From: Neomesorhizobium albiziae
GTDB taxonomy: Bacteria > Pseudomonadota > Alphaproteobacteria > Rhizobiales > Rhizobiaceae
Assembly (NCBI RefSeq): GCF_900114255.1
Contig: NZ_FOSL01000021.1
Span: 24,430 to 88,429, forward strand
Direction of reading: 5' to 3'
Length of the DNA: 64,000 nt
A program made the translations under genes and the position numbers. Below are positions 25,818 through 34,561 of the stretch, piece after piece (the first letter of the stretch is position 1; each line of letters starts with the position of its first letter). The notes beneath the pieces were generated by a model. That model searched no databases and was not told the origin of the DNA. It worked only from the letters and a program-made list of their open reading frames with translations.

Positions 25818-27319
25818 GCGGCCTCGTAAGCGGCTTGGTAGAGATTGTAGCGTGTCCGCTCGGTGCCGGTCAGTTCGCGGGTCACCTGCCCGCCATTGAA
25901 GACGAGGATGCGGTCGGCATTGTTCAGCAGCTCGGCGTCCTCCGACGAATAAAGCACGATGCCGACGCCCTCCTCCGCCAGCTTGCGCACCAGCGCGAAA
26001 AGGTCGGCCTTGGCCGACAGGTCGATGCCCTTGGTGGGATCGTCGAGCAGCAGAACATCCGGCCGGTCGATCAGCCAGCGGGCGATCACCACCTTCTGCT
26101 GGTTGCCGCCGGAAAGCGAATTGATCGGGTGCGACAGCGTGGCGAATTTCGTGTGCAGCGCCTGCAGCGCCGGAAGCGCCTTGTCCCTGAGCGCCGAAGG
26201 TCGCGCCAGAAACAGCCGGTCGCGCAGATAATGGATAGGCGTCACGTTCTCCAGGATCGGCCGTCCATGCACCACGCCGTCGCGCGTGCGGTCGCCGGAA
26301 ACGTAGGCGCAGCCGTTGCGGATCGCTTCGCGCGGGCTCGATGCGGCGAACGGCTTGCCGTTCAGCGTGATGGCGCCTTGCGCCGGCGGCGTCGCGCCGA
26401 AGATCGCCCGCAACACGGAAGACTGGCCCTGCCCGTGCAGGCCGCCGAAACCGAGGATTTCGCCGCGCGCCACCTCGAAATTCATGTTGGCGAAGCCGCG
26501 CCCGGAAAGGTCTTTGACGCCGAGCACGGACCCTGCGCCTGTGTGGTTCGCTGCAGGCGGTGCGCTTGCCGGCGGCGCCAGCTCGTCCTGTTCGCCGACC
26601 ATCAGGCGCACGACACCTGCCGGGTCGATATCGGCGATGCGCCGGGTGCCCACTGTCTCGCCGTCGCGGATGACGGTGACGCGGTCGCCAATAGCAAAAA
26701 TCTCGTCCATCCGGTGCGAGATGAAGACGATGCTGCGGCCCTTGGCCTTGAGGTCGCGCAGAATGTCGAAGAAACGGTCGACTTGCGCGCGGTCGAGCGC
26801 CGAGGTCGGCTCGTCGAAGATGAGGACCGGCGTTTCGGCGGCCAGCGCCTTCATGATCTCCACCAGCTGGCGCTGGTCGGCGCGCAAGGTCTCCACCGTC
26901 GCATCGGCGGAAAACCCGTCGCCCGTCACGCCATCGAAAAGCGCGATGTAGCGTGCCGCGCGCGACGCCAGGGCCTCACGGTCGACGAAGATTCCGGCCT
27001 TCATCGGCAGGTCCGGAAGCGAGATGTTCTCCGCCACCGTGCGGTGCGCGGCGAGGCTGAGTTCCTGATAGAAGATGCCAATGCCGAGCGCGCGGGCCGC
27101 CTGCGGGCCGGAAACCGTAACCGGCTGATCGTCAAGCAGTATTTCGCCGGCATCCGGCCTGACGCTGCCGGCGACGATCTTGCACAGCGTGCTCTTGCCC
27201 GAGCCGTTCGAGCCGATCAGGACGTGCACTTCGCCGCCGTCGATTTCGAGGTCGCCGCGCTTGAGCGCGACCGTTGCGCCGTAAGCCTTGCTTACGCCGC
27301 TGAGCTTCAGTTTGGGCAT
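25814..27319 (-). CDS. Ribose-type sugar ABC transporter ATP-binding protein (two ATPase domains)
   Basis: The start at 27319 follows GGGGAAA and gives 501 residues; a longer frame to 27376 runs through an intergenic hairpin. Like RbsA and XylG it has two nucleotide-binding domains. The first has Walker A GSNGSGKST near residue 37 and Walker B VLIFDEPTSALD. The second is degenerate at Walker A (GGLHGQGQSS) but keeps the signature NSLSGGNQQKV and Walker B VLLLDDPTKGID. It powers the two-permease sugar importer. Confidence 0.92.
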   Translation of the reverse strand: MPKLKLSGVSKAYGATVALKRGDLEIDGGEVHVLIGSNGSGKSTLCKIVAGSVRPDAGEILLDDQPVTVSGPQAARALGIGIFYQELSLAAHRTVAENISLPDLPMKAGIFVDREALASRAARYIALFDGVTGDGFSADATVETLRADQRQLVEIMKALAAETPVLIFDEPTSALDRAQVDRFFDILRDLKAKGRSIVFISHRMDEIFAIGDRVTVIRDGETVGTRRIADIDPAGVVRLMVGEQDELAPPASAPPAANHTGAGSVLGVKDLSGRGFANMNFEVARGEILGFGGLHGQGQSSVLRAIFGATPPAQGAITLNGKPFAASSPREAIRNGCAYVSGDRTRDGVVHGRPILENVTPIHYLRDRLFLARPSALRDKALPALQALHTKFATLSHPINSLSGGNQQKVVIARWLIDRPDVLLLDDPTKGIDLSAKADLFALVRKLAEEGVGIVLYSSEDAELLNNADRILVFNGGQVTRELTGTERTRYNLYQAAYEAA

Positions 27320-27346
27320 GAGTTTCCCCGTCCCCTGCGGGAGAGA

Positions 27347-27370
27347 GTGCGATCCGGCCCCGGACCGCAC
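27347..27370. repeat. Intergenic hairpin between binding-protein and ATPase genes
   Basis: GTGCGATCCGG and CCGGACCGCAC form an 11-bp stem with one mismatch around a CC loop. It lies 18 bases after the binding-protein stop (27389, minus strand). Hairpins in this place often reduce readthrough or protect the upstream message, giving more binding protein than transporter; that role is inferred here. Confidence 0.5.
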
Positions 27371-27388
27371 CCTCACCCCGGGAGAATT

Positions 27389-28414
27389 CTACTTGAAGAG
27401 CGCTTCGGCGTCTTCGATCGAAAGCTGGCTGGTGTAGGAATAGTAGCCAGGCTTGCCCTCAAGCTGCGTTGCAGCTTCGGCGAGGTTCTTCGAATCGATG
27501 AACGGAATCGGCAGATACATGGCATTCTTGTACTGTCCCGCCGTCGCCGGCTCCTTCAGTTCCTTGCCCTGCAGCATCAGCACCGCGACGTTGAGCGCCG
27601 AGGCCATGACACCGGGAGGATTGACCGAAGCGCCGGAGTTCAGCTTGTCCTTGGTCCAGATGTCGATGAAGTCCTTGCGGATTTCGCCGGTGGCAGCGGT
27701 CTGTCCGGTTTTGCCGGCATCCATGATCGACTTCCAGGCGCCGGCAGCCATGCCGTCCTGCACCCACACGCCGCTGATGTCGGGATAGGTGGCTAGCAGG
27801 TTCTGCATCGCCTGCTGGCCTTGCGCCTGGTCCCAGTTGGCGTTCACTTCATTGACGATCTTGATGTCGGGATACTGGCCGAACACTTCCTTGTAGCCGG
27901 CGACGCGCATCTCGTTGGCCGGATGGCCGGCGACACCGTTGATGGCGACGACATTGCCCTTGCCGCCCAGCGTCTCGGCAAGCCACTTGGCGCCTGCCGC
28001 GCCCCAGGCCTTCTGATCGATGCCGACATAGGTTGCGTCGGGCGAGGAGACTTCGGCGTCGGTCGAGATGACCAGGATGCCGGCTTCCTTGGCCTGCGCG
28101 AAAACCGGATCGAAGGCCGTCGGGCTGTTCGGATTGATGATGATCGCGTTGACGCCTTCCGAGATGAAGTTGCGCACATGGGCGATCTGGCCGGGCACGT
28201 CGACATTGGCGCTCTGCACCACGACCTCGATGTTGACGCCCTTTTCCTTCCATTTCTCGGCGGCGGCTTTCGCCTCGTCGATCATCTGGGTGCGCCACTC
28301 CGAGCCAACCCAGCCGTTCGACAGGCCGATTTTGAAATCTTCCGCATTGGCCGAAAACGCCGAAATGGCGATCGAGGCGACGGCGGACAAACAAATAGCG
28401 GTGAGTTTCTTCAC
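27389..28414 (-). CDS. Sugar ABC transporter periplasmic binding protein
   Basis: I choose the GTG start at 28414, preceded by GGGAGGAAAT. It gives a 341-residue protein with a Sec signal peptide (VKKLTAICLSAVASIAISAFSANAE). The mature part is a Peripla_BP_4 (RbsB-like) fold with FKIGLSNGWVGSEWRTQM at the start, IIINPNSPTAFDPV and AINGVAGHPANEMRVAGYKE. It is the first transporter gene after the operator-bearing gap and should be the most highly expressed. The sugar it binds is not evident; the downstream kinase and dehydrogenase fit a pentose, polyol or inositol-like ligand. Confidence 0.9.
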   Translation of the reverse strand: MKKLTAICLSAVASIAISAFSANAEDFKIGLSNGWVGSEWRTQMIDEAKAAAEKWKEKGVNIEVVVQSANVDVPGQIAHVRNFISEGVNAIIINPNSPTAFDPVFAQAKEAGILVISTDAEVSSPDATYVGIDQKAWGAAGAKWLAETLGGKGNVVAINGVAGHPANEMRVAGYKEVFGQYPDIKIVNEVNANWDQAQGQQAMQNLLATYPDISGVWVQDGMAAGAWKSIMDAGKTGQTAATGEIRKDFIDIWTKDKLNSGASVNPPGVMASALNVAVLMLQGKELKEPATAGQYKNAMYLPIPFIDSKNLAEAATQLEGKPGYYSYTSQLSIEDAEALFK

Positions 28415-28436
28415 GATTTCCTCCCTGATACGCGAA

Positions 28437-28472
28437 TGAAATCGTTTGTATGGGGAAATGAAATCGATTTCA
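28437..28472. promoter_or_regulatory. Two LacI-type operator candidates before the sugar ABC operon
   Basis: TGAAATCGATTTCA at 28459-28472 is a perfect 14-bp palindrome with the central CG typical of LacI-family sites. TGAAATCGTTTGTA at 28437-28450 shares its left half. Centre-to-centre spacing is 22 bp, about two helical turns. Both are just upstream of the binding-protein gene (start 28414, minus strand). The LacI protein encoded in the same operon is the obvious candidate to bind them. Confidence 0.6.
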
Positions 28473-28521
28473 ACTACCTTTTTTGCGTGACCCGCGTTAC
28501 ATCGGGCGTATGCGTTGGGGC

Positions 28522-29295
28522 TCAGGCCACCGACCAGCCGCCGTCGACCAGGATGTTGGCGCCGGTGATCAGAGACGCCGCCGGCGAAGCCAGGAAGACG
28601 ACGGTGCCCGCGACATCGATCGGATCGCCGATGCGGCCGAGCGGGATGTGGCCGAGCACATGGGCGTGGAATTCCGGATCGGCGAGGCTCGGCCGGGTGC
28701 CGTCGGTCCAGATGAAGGTCGGCGCGACGCTGTTGACGGCGATGCCATACGGCGCCCACTCGACCGCGAGGCAGCGGGTGAGATGGTTGATCGCAGCCTT
28801 TGTCATGCAGTAGATCGCCTCGCCCTTCAGGACGACGCTGCCCGCCTGCGAGCTGATGTTGACGATGCGGCCCGATTTCTGGGCCATCATCAGTTTTGCC
28901 ACCGCCTGGGTGGTGAAGAACGTGCCCTTAAGATTGATGTTCACCGTGAGTTCGAAATCCTCTTCGGTGACGTTTTCTGCCAGATTTTCCGGTCCTAGCC
29001 CCACATTGTTGACCAGAATGTCGATGCGGCCGAATTCGGCATGAGCTTTGGCGATGCCGGCCCGCACCTGATCGAGATCCGCAAGATCCATCGCGACGGC
29101 CAGCGCGCGGCGGCCGAGCTTCTCGATCTGGGCCACCAATTCGGCGCCGTCCGCCGCGTTGCGAACGCCGACGATCATGTCGGCGCCCGATCCCGCGCAT
29201 GCCAGCGCACAGGCCCTCCCGATACCGCGTGTCGCGCCGGTAACGAGAGCTACCTTGCCGTCGAGGTCGAACTTCGGCGTGAAGTCGGTTTTCAT
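28522..29295 (-). CDS. Short-chain dehydrogenase/reductase (SDR)
   Basis: The start at 29295 follows ACGGAGGCGAGCGC and gives 257 residues. It has the glycine-rich cofactor motif GATRGIGRACA near residue 20 and the NNVG stretch near 96. The catalytic triad is Ser149, Tyr162 and Lys166 (YCMTK). It is a classical SDR oxidising or reducing a hydroxyl or carbonyl with NAD(P). It lies just upstream of the sugar ABC operon on the same strand, separated by the operator region, and diverges from the ROK regulator. It probably oxidises the imported polyol or sugar. Confidence 0.88.
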   Translation of the reverse strand: MKTDFTPKFDLDGKVALVTGATRGIGRACALACAGSGADMIVGVRNAADGAELVAQIEKLGRRALAVAMDLADLDQVRAGIAKAHAEFGRIDILVNNVGLGPENLAENVTEEDFELTVNINLKGTFFTTQAVAKLMMAQKSGRIVNISSQAGSVVLKGEAIYCMTKAAINHLTRCLAVEWAPYGIAVNSVAPTFIWTDGTRPSLADPEFHAHVLGHIPLGRIGDPIDVAGTVVFLASPAASLITGANILVDGGWSVA

Positions 29296-29385
29296 GCGCT
29301 CGCCTCCGTTGTTTTCAGCACCCCAGGGATAACCGTTGCTCTCGCGCAAACCTGCCAATGGGTATTACTCACAGCAACGCAAAAG

Positions 29386-29428
29386 TGGTCTATACCAGTT
29401 AATTAAATCAAGTTGATTATATTAATTT
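29386..29428. promoter_or_regulatory. AT-rich divergent region with nested dyads, likely ROK operator
   Basis: The region between the SDR gene (start 29295) and the ROK gene (start 29469) is unusually AT-rich. It contains TGGTCTATACCA at 29386-29397, and AATCAA-G-TTGATT at 29406-29418 set inside a wider TTAAT...ATTAA pair at 29399-29428. ROK-family repressors bind AT-rich dyads. Which element is bound is inference. Confidence 0.4.
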
Positions 29429-29468
29429 TTCCAGACATAGTCACTCCATTCAATTTCCCGTCAAGTCA

Positions 29469-30674
29469 ATGAAATCAAAGAAATCTATCGCCGGAACCAA
29501 TCTCGAGCAGGCCAAGTCGCACAACCGCCGCGTGGTGATCGAGGCGGTACGAACCAACGGCGCGCTGTCGCGGGCGGCGATTGCCAGGCTGACAGCGCTT
29601 TCCTCGCAGACCGTGTCGAACATCGTCGAGGAATTGCAGGCTGCCGAGATCCTGCGGCCCGAGGCAAGCCTGAAGGGCGCGCGCGGCCAGCCTGCGGTGC
29701 CCTATTCGATCGACCCCCGCGGCGCCTATTCGATAGGGTTGCAGCTCGACCACCAGCTGCTGCTCGGCGCCATCACCGATCTTTCCGGCGCCGTTCGCGC
29801 GCGCGTCGAGCGCAAGGTTGATCGCCCGACGCCGGCGCAGGCGATGCCGGTCTTTGCTTCCGCGGTGGACGAACTCATGTCGACCTTCCGCTTCGACCGC
29901 TCGCGGCTGCTCGGCATCGGTCTGTCGATGCCCGGTCCGTTCAATGTCGAAGGCATGACCTCGGTCGGGCCGACCGCGCTGCCTGGCTGGCAGGATTTTC
30001 CGGTAGCCAGCGAACTCGAGGCGCTGACCGGCATTTCCGTAACGGTCGAAAACGATGCGACGGCCGCCGCGATCGGCGAGCGCCTGCATGGCGTGGCGCG
30101 CAATCTCGACAGCTTTGTCTACCTTTTCATCGGCACCGGGCTTGGCGCAGGGCTGTTCCTCAATGGACACCTTTACAAGGGCAGCGGCCACAACGCCGGC
30201 GAAATCGGCCACGTCGTCGTCCAGCCCGGTGGGCTGGAGTGCGGTTGCGGCAAGCGCGGCTGTCTCGAACGCTACGTCTCGCTGCGGGCCGTCTTCGAGT
30301 TCCTCGACCTGCCCGATCCGGACCATGCTTCGCCCGATATTTTGGAGGAGCTGCTGGCCCGCAATGACAGTCGCATCGAAGCCTGGCTGGCGGCCGCCGC
30401 TGACCCGTTGCGGCAGGCCATCAACATTCTCGAACTGACGCTCGACCCGGACGCCGTGGTGCTGGGCGGCTTCATGCCGGTTTCGCTGATCGAACTTCTG
30501 GCCAAGCGGATCGACCCGCTGCCGATCTCGGTCAGCGCCACGCGCGAACGCACAGTGCCCCGCGTGCTGGTCGGCGCCGCCGGCAAGGAGACCTCGGTTC
30601 TGGGCGCCGCGGCGCTGCCGATCTTTGCTGAGATCAACCCGCAGTTCGACGTGCTGCTGAAGCCGCATTCGTAA
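29469..30674 (+). CDS. ROK-family transcriptional repressor
   Basis: The 401-residue protein has an N-terminal winged HTH (LSRAAIARLTALSSQTVSNIVEEL, about residues 33-56) and a sugar-kinase-like ROK domain. ROK motifs are GIGLSMPGPFN near 155, VTVENDATAAAIGE near 194 and GTGLGAGLFLNG near 220. The zinc-binding block ECGCGKRGCLERY near 257 is intact. It is transcribed away from the SDR gene and sugar ABC operon. It probably provides a second layer of sugar-responsive control beside the embedded LacI protein. Confidence 0.9.
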   Translation: MKSKKSIAGTNLEQAKSHNRRVVIEAVRTNGALSRAAIARLTALSSQTVSNIVEELQAAEILRPEASLKGARGQPAVPYSIDPRGAYSIGLQLDHQLLLGAITDLSGAVRARVERKVDRPTPAQAMPVFASAVDELMSTFRFDRSRLLGIGLSMPGPFNVEGMTSVGPTALPGWQDFPVASELEALTGISVTVENDATAAAIGERLHGVARNLDSFVYLFIGTGLGAGLFLNGHLYKGSGHNAGEIGHVVVQPGGLECGCGKRGCLERYVSLRAVFEFLDLPDPDHASPDILEELLARNDSRIEAWLAAAADPLRQAINILELTLDPDAVVLGGFMPVSLIELLAKRIDPLPISVSATRERTVPRVLVGAAGKETSVLGAAALPIFAEINPQFDVLLKPHS

Positions 30675-30692
30675 CGGCCGGCCTGCCGGCCG
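30675..30692. terminator. Hairpin between convergent ROK and GNAT genes
   Basis: CGGCCGGC and GCCGGCCG form a perfect 8-bp GC stem with a CT loop, beginning immediately after the ROK stop codon and ending 6 bases before the GNAT stop. There is no clear U-run on either strand. It may act as a shared bidirectional terminator. Confidence 0.45.
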
Positions 30693-30698
30693 CCAGGC

Positions 30699-31175
30699 TC
30701 AATTCTCTGTCCTCAGAAGATCGGCGTAGATGCCGGGTTCCGACCCTTCGATCGGCACCGCCCCCACCGCCTTGGCGTAGAATTCGATAGGCCCGGCGCC
30801 GCCGATGATGCCATAGGCGTAGCCTTGCGCGCGCATGTCGAGCAGGCAGGCAAGCAACAGCGCGTGGCCGATGCCGAGGCCCCTTGCCGCTTCGTCGACG
30901 CCGGTCGGCCCGAAGAAGCCCCGCGCGGTTGCCTCGTGGCAGGCAAAGCCGATCAGCTTGCCGGCCTTAGTCGCAACGAAGCAGGACGGCGGCTGCCGCG
31001 CGAAGGCGACCGCCGTTTCGCTCGCCCAGCCGGTGCCGAACGTTCTGCCCACCCATTCCGTCACGACATGAAGCTCTGGCGCCAACGCGCGGCGAATGCT
31101 GACGCCCGCCTTGGCGACGCGGGCATCGAGTTCCGGATTAGGCTCAAGGGAGTACAGTTTGACGAGAAGGTCCAT
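30699..31175 (-). CDS. GNAT-family N-acetyltransferase
   Basis: The 158-residue protein ends in a standard GNAT core. The acetyl-CoA-binding region is GVDEAARGLGIGHALLLACL near residue 90, preceded by CFVATKAGKLIGFACHEATARGFFG. The acceptor is unknown. The gene stands alone between the ROK gene (convergent) and repeat A (upstream). A link to the amino-sugar operon further upstream on the same strand is possible but not supported by spacing. Confidence 0.8.
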   Translation of the reverse strand: MDLLVKLYSLEPNPELDARVAKAGVSIRRALAPELHVVTEWVGRTFGTGWASETAVAFARQPPSCFVATKAGKLIGFACHEATARGFFGPTGVDEAARGLGIGHALLLACLLDMRAQGYAYGIIGGAGPIEFYAKAVGAVPIEGSEPGIYADLLRTEN

Positions 31176-31187
31176 TCGTATTCCTGA

Positions 31188-31294
31188 CTAGAGCATTTTG
31201 CAGCCAGGTGGAATCACCTGGTGTCGCACAAATGCGGCTAAACAAAACAGATAGAGCGGAAATGCCGGTTCAACACGAATGCATTCCGCTCTAG
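31188..31294. repeat. Repeat A, intact copy
   Basis: This 107-bp element begins CTAGAGCATTTTGCAGCC and ends GCATTCCGCTCTAG, so its outer 7 bases are inverted. Inside are a short hairpin (CCAGGTG...CACCTGG) and a larger one (AGAGCGGAAATGC...GCATTCCGCTCT). It is closely similar to 35464-35567 and to the split copy at 5863-6133. Confidence 0.8.
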
Positions 31295-31578
31295 GCGCTG
31301 CCGAGTCTGCGCACGAAATGGTTGGCCCCGACCTGATCTACGCCATCCGAGGCTGGACGCGAAATCCGCCGGATTTCCTCGGCGCTGCGCAGGAAATTGG
31401 CGCTTTCGCCAGCAACGAACCGTCGGAAATGCCGTCAATCGGCGAAACGCTTTGTTTCGAAGATTTTAGTTGGCAAAGAGGTATCTACCAATTCCGCGGT
31501 GCCAGCACCTTTCCGACACCGGAATTATCCTTGGCCGCCGCTCGAAAGACGACGGCCCGGCGCGGCGTTCCTGTAGCC
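31295..31578. other. Unassigned 284-bp intergenic stretch
   Basis: Together with repeat A this forms a 403-bp gap between the GNAT gene and the asparaginase gene. I see no convincing coding frame. The open frames crossing it begin inside repeat A or lack a ribosome site, and their translations resemble no family I know. No clear promoter or terminator stands out. Confidence 0.4.
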
Positions 31579-32496
31579 TCATAAAGTCTCGGCCAGACGT
31601 CTCTCCGGTCCTGGCATGCCTGTTTGCCACAGCCAGTATTCGATCCCCTCGCCGCACCGAAAACTGACGACCTTGTGGTTTTCCTGTGCGTCGATGGCGT
31701 GAATGACCACGCCCCCGAGAAAGCCCGTCGACAATTCGGAGAGCTCGTCGACGGCGAGCTTCACCGCGTCGCCAAGCGAGTGGCCGAGCCGCATGGCAAG
31801 CACGACGGTGCGCGCGGTTCCGCAGCGCATCGTCATCTCGCCGGTGTGGGTGCAGGCCGCCGCGCCATAGCGGCTATCGGCGTAGAAACCCGCGCCGGGA
31901 ATGGGACTGTCGCCCAGCCGGCCCGGATATTTCCACGCCCACCCGGAAGTCGAGGTGGCGGCATGGATGCCGGTGGAACCATCGCGACACAAAAAGACGG
32001 TGGTGTCGCGCACACGTTCCGGGTCGGTAATAGTGCGGCTGAGCGGCGCCAGCGGAATATAGGGAAAGGCGGCAAGCTGCTCAGGCGTCAGTTCCTTTTC
32101 CAGGCGCGCCCACCAGACGCGCTTGGAATCGTCGAATAGGGTGTTTTCCAGCGGAAAACCGATCTCCTGCGCGAAACGACGGGCGCCGTCGCCTGTCAGC
32201 ATCACGTGCGGCAGCCGCTGCATCACCGCCTGCGCCAATGCGGCGGCTGGCAGGATATCGCGGAGCGCACCGACGGAGCCGACGTCGCGCGTGGTGCCGT
32301 CCATGACACCGGCATCGAATTCCATTTCGCCCAGCATGTTCGGCCAGCCGCCAAGGCCGACGCTGCGCACGCTCACCTCATGCTCGACCTTGGAAATGCC
32401 GGCGACCATGGCGCCGAGGCCATGCTCGCCGGCATTCAGCCGATCGACCGTTTCGACGAAACCCGGCCACGCCTCGGAATTCGCCAGCAGGATCAT
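31579..32496 (-). CDS. Glycosylasparaginase-like N-terminal-nucleophile hydrolase
   Basis: The 305-residue protein belongs to the Ntn asparaginase_2 family, nearest in motif to N4-(beta-N-acetylglucosaminyl)-L-asparaginase. The expected self-cleavage site is Asp164-Thr165 in RVRDTTVFLC, which makes Thr165 the nucleophile. It is followed by HAATSTSGW and the diagnostic GRLGDSPIPGAGFYAD. No signal peptide is present, so it is probably cytoplasmic. The enzyme would split GlcNAc-asparagine into the amino sugar and aspartate. It is the last gene of an operon with a GH20 hexosaminidase and an ABC importer, and overlaps the GH20 gene by 4 bases. Isoaspartyl peptidase activity is the alternative. Confidence 0.87.
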   Translation of the reverse strand: MILLANSEAWPGFVETVDRLNAGEHGLGAMVAGISKVEHEVSVRSVGLGGWPNMLGEMEFDAGVMDGTTRDVGSVGALRDILPAAALAQAVMQRLPHVMLTGDGARRFAQEIGFPLENTLFDDSKRVWWARLEKELTPEQLAAFPYIPLAPLSRTITDPERVRDTTVFLCRDGSTGIHAATSTSGWAWKYPGRLGDSPIPGAGFYADSRYGAAACTHTGEMTMRCGTARTVVLAMRLGHSLGDAVKLAVDELSELSTGFLGGVVIHAIDAQENHKVVSFRCGEGIEYWLWQTGMPGPERRLAETL

Positions 32497-34520
32497 CCCT
32501 CGGTCGCCCAGTTGCCGTAGAGGATCGGCATAAGCCCGACGAGTGCACTGAACCGTCCCCAGGACTTGGCGTCGGACTTTGTCCAGCCGGTCTCGGCCAC
32601 AGCCGAAAGACGTGGAAAGACGAGCCGGTCGAAGATGGCGCGGTCGGTCATCGATTCCGACCAGATGCAGGCCTGCACCCCCATGAAGTGCTTTTTCTGC
32701 TCGTCGGTCCAGCCTTCAACCGGATCGAAGTCGTAGGTCTCGCGCGGGCCGCTCCAGCCGGCCCAACCGGCGCCGGGCTCTGACCAGGCGACGCCATTGG
32801 CCATGTCGAGATAATAGCGCTGGCCCGGCGAAACGACGATATCGTAACCTTCTCCCGCCAACGCCGCGCTCACCGCGACGTTGCGCCAGCCGACCAGATA
32901 GGTTTTTCCCTTGTCGATAACGTTGCCATGCGCTGCTTCTTCCCAGCCGCCGGTCACGCAGCCCTTTGACGCGATATAGGTCTGGACACGGCGCAGGAAC
33001 TCGGCCTGCAGGATCGCCGTGCCGGAGCCTTCGATCTCGTCGGCGCCATGCAGGTTGGTGACCTGGTTGTTGCGCTTGGCGTGCTCATCGGCAGCCTTCT
33101 TGCCCGCAAGCTTTTCCAGCATGGCGAGCGCCAGTGGTGAGCCCGACCACGCACCGAGCGGCACTTCGTCAGCGCCGACATGGATGGTCTTGAACGGGAA
33201 CAGCTCGACAAGCTCGTCGATCACCTTCTCGAGAAAGGTGTAGGTCGTTTCATGGGCCGGGTTGAGGCAGTTGTTGGGAAAGCCCTGGACCGAGGCATAT
33301 TCGCCGGTCTCGCCGGGGTCGCGAAGTTGCGGCAGGGAATGCAGCACTGCGTAGCAATGGCCAGGGATGTCGATTTCCGGAACAGTCTCGATGCCAAGGT
33401 TTTGGCCAAGCGCCACGATCTCGCGGATTGCCGCCTTCGAATAATAGCCGCCCCATTTCTGCGGACCTGAACCAAGCAGCGGCGGCAGTGGCAAGCCGTG
33501 GCCACGCCAGGCGCCGATTTGCGTCAGTTCCGGGAAGGCGTCGATCTCGACGCGCCAGCCCTCATCATCCGAGAGATGCCAGTGGAAGCGGTTGAGCTTG
33601 TTCCACGCCATGACGCGCAGAAGCTGGCTGACTTCGGCGCTTGAGTAGAACTGACGCGAGACATCGAGATGGCAGCCGCGCCAGCCTGACTGCGGCTCGT
33701 CCTCGATCGACCCGGAGGCCGGGAAGACAAATATCCCCTTGTGTTTCTTGGCGCCGCGCAAGATCTGACCGAGCGTGATCAGGCCGTAGAGGAAACCGGT
33801 CTCTAGAGCCGCCCGAACCGTGACGCGATCACGCGCGAAGGTGAGAGAATAACCCGCATGGGCGAGCATGGGGGACACTTCGAAGGCAACGGGAAAGCCA
33901 TTCTCGGCCGACGGTCGCAGAATGCCTTCCGCCGGGAACAGATGCCCGACCAGATCGGCGAATGCCGCCGCCGCCTTTTCGGCCGGGCCGCCTTCGGCTC
34001 GCAGATCCAGCCCCTCCGGCACAGGCTGCCCCGCACCGACCGCCACCTTCTTCGGCCAGGGCACGATGGAGACCGTCACCGGCGCGGTGGCCGGCACGGG
34101 AAACACGGCGGCGCCCTTCTTCAACGGGGCGTTGTCGCCCTTAGCTTGTGTCGGCGATATCGAGACCGGCGCAACGGAGCCGTCAGCCAATTCAACATAG
34201 GCCGTGTTGGCGCCGTCGCTCCAGTGGCGCAGCGGATAGGAGAGGCCGCGCGCCGTGAGCTTCCACGACGAGCCGGGCGCCAGCATGAAGCCGGCGTCAG
34301 GCGCGAAACCGGAATGATTGGAGAGCCGCATCGCCAGTTTGCCGCCCTCGACGGTTGCGGCGGGGTCGATACGGGCCGGACCCGAGACGAACAACCGAAA
34401 ATTCTCAATCGGCTTGCCGGAATGGTTGGTCAGCGTCAGCGTGTAGGCGAGCGCCTGGCCATCCGATGCGGGAATCCAATTGGTCTGCAGGGTGAACGGC
34501 ACGCGGGTGGACTGGGTCAA
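32493..34520 (-). CDS. GH20 beta-N-acetylhexosaminidase
   Basis: The 675-residue enzyme has an N-terminal CHB_HEX-like beta domain (about 1-140), a GH20b domain (about 150-260) and the GH20 TIM barrel. The catalytic pair is Asp451-Glu452 in HVGADEVP. RFHWHLSDDEGWRVEI near 311 and PEIDIPGHCYA near 381 are standard. No signal peptide is seen, so it acts in the cytoplasm on imported oligosaccharides. It removes terminal GlcNAc or GalNAc from chitooligosaccharides or glycans. Its overlap with the glycosylasparaginase suggests joint processing of glycoasparagine-type or chitobiose-type substrates. Confidence 0.92.
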   Translation of the reverse strand: MTQSTRVPFTLQTNWIPASDGQALAYTLTLTNHSGKPIENFRLFVSGPARIDPAATVEGGKLAMRLSNHSGFAPDAGFMLAPGSSWKLTARGLSYPLRHWSDGANTAYVELADGSVAPVSISPTQAKGDNAPLKKGAAVFPVPATAPVTVSIVPWPKKVAVGAGQPVPEGLDLRAEGGPAEKAAAAFADLVGHLFPAEGILRPSAENGFPVAFEVSPMLAHAGYSLTFARDRVTVRAALETGFLYGLITLGQILRGAKKHKGIFVFPASGSIEDEPQSGWRGCHLDVSRQFYSSAEVSQLLRVMAWNKLNRFHWHLSDDEGWRVEIDAFPELTQIGAWRGHGLPLPPLLGSGPQKWGGYYSKAAIREIVALGQNLGIETVPEIDIPGHCYAVLHSLPQLRDPGETGEYASVQGFPNNCLNPAHETTYTFLEKVIDELVELFPFKTIHVGADEVPLGAWSGSPLALAMLEKLAGKKAADEHAKRNNQVTNLHGADEIEGSGTAILQAEFLRRVQTYIASKGCVTGGWEEAAHGNVIDKGKTYLVGWRNVAVSAALAGEGYDIVVSPGQRYYLDMANGVAWSEPGAGWAGWSGPRETYDFDPVEGWTDEQKKHFMGVQACIWSESMTDRAIFDRLVFPRLSAVAETGWTKSDAKSWGRFSALVGLMPILYGNWATEG

Positions 34521-34561
34521 AATGGGCCTCCTCTTGTCGGGCTGCTTGTGGTTGAGACGAG

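Noticed and set aside
25781..27796. 671-residue plus-strand frame over the sugar ABC ATPase gene
   Set aside because: It is antisense to a protein with complete ABC motifs; Arg/Gly/His-rich translation typical of shadow frames.
31279..31584. 101-residue plus-strand frame starting inside repeat A
   Set aside because: It begins in the repeat, lacks a ribosome site and resembles no protein family.
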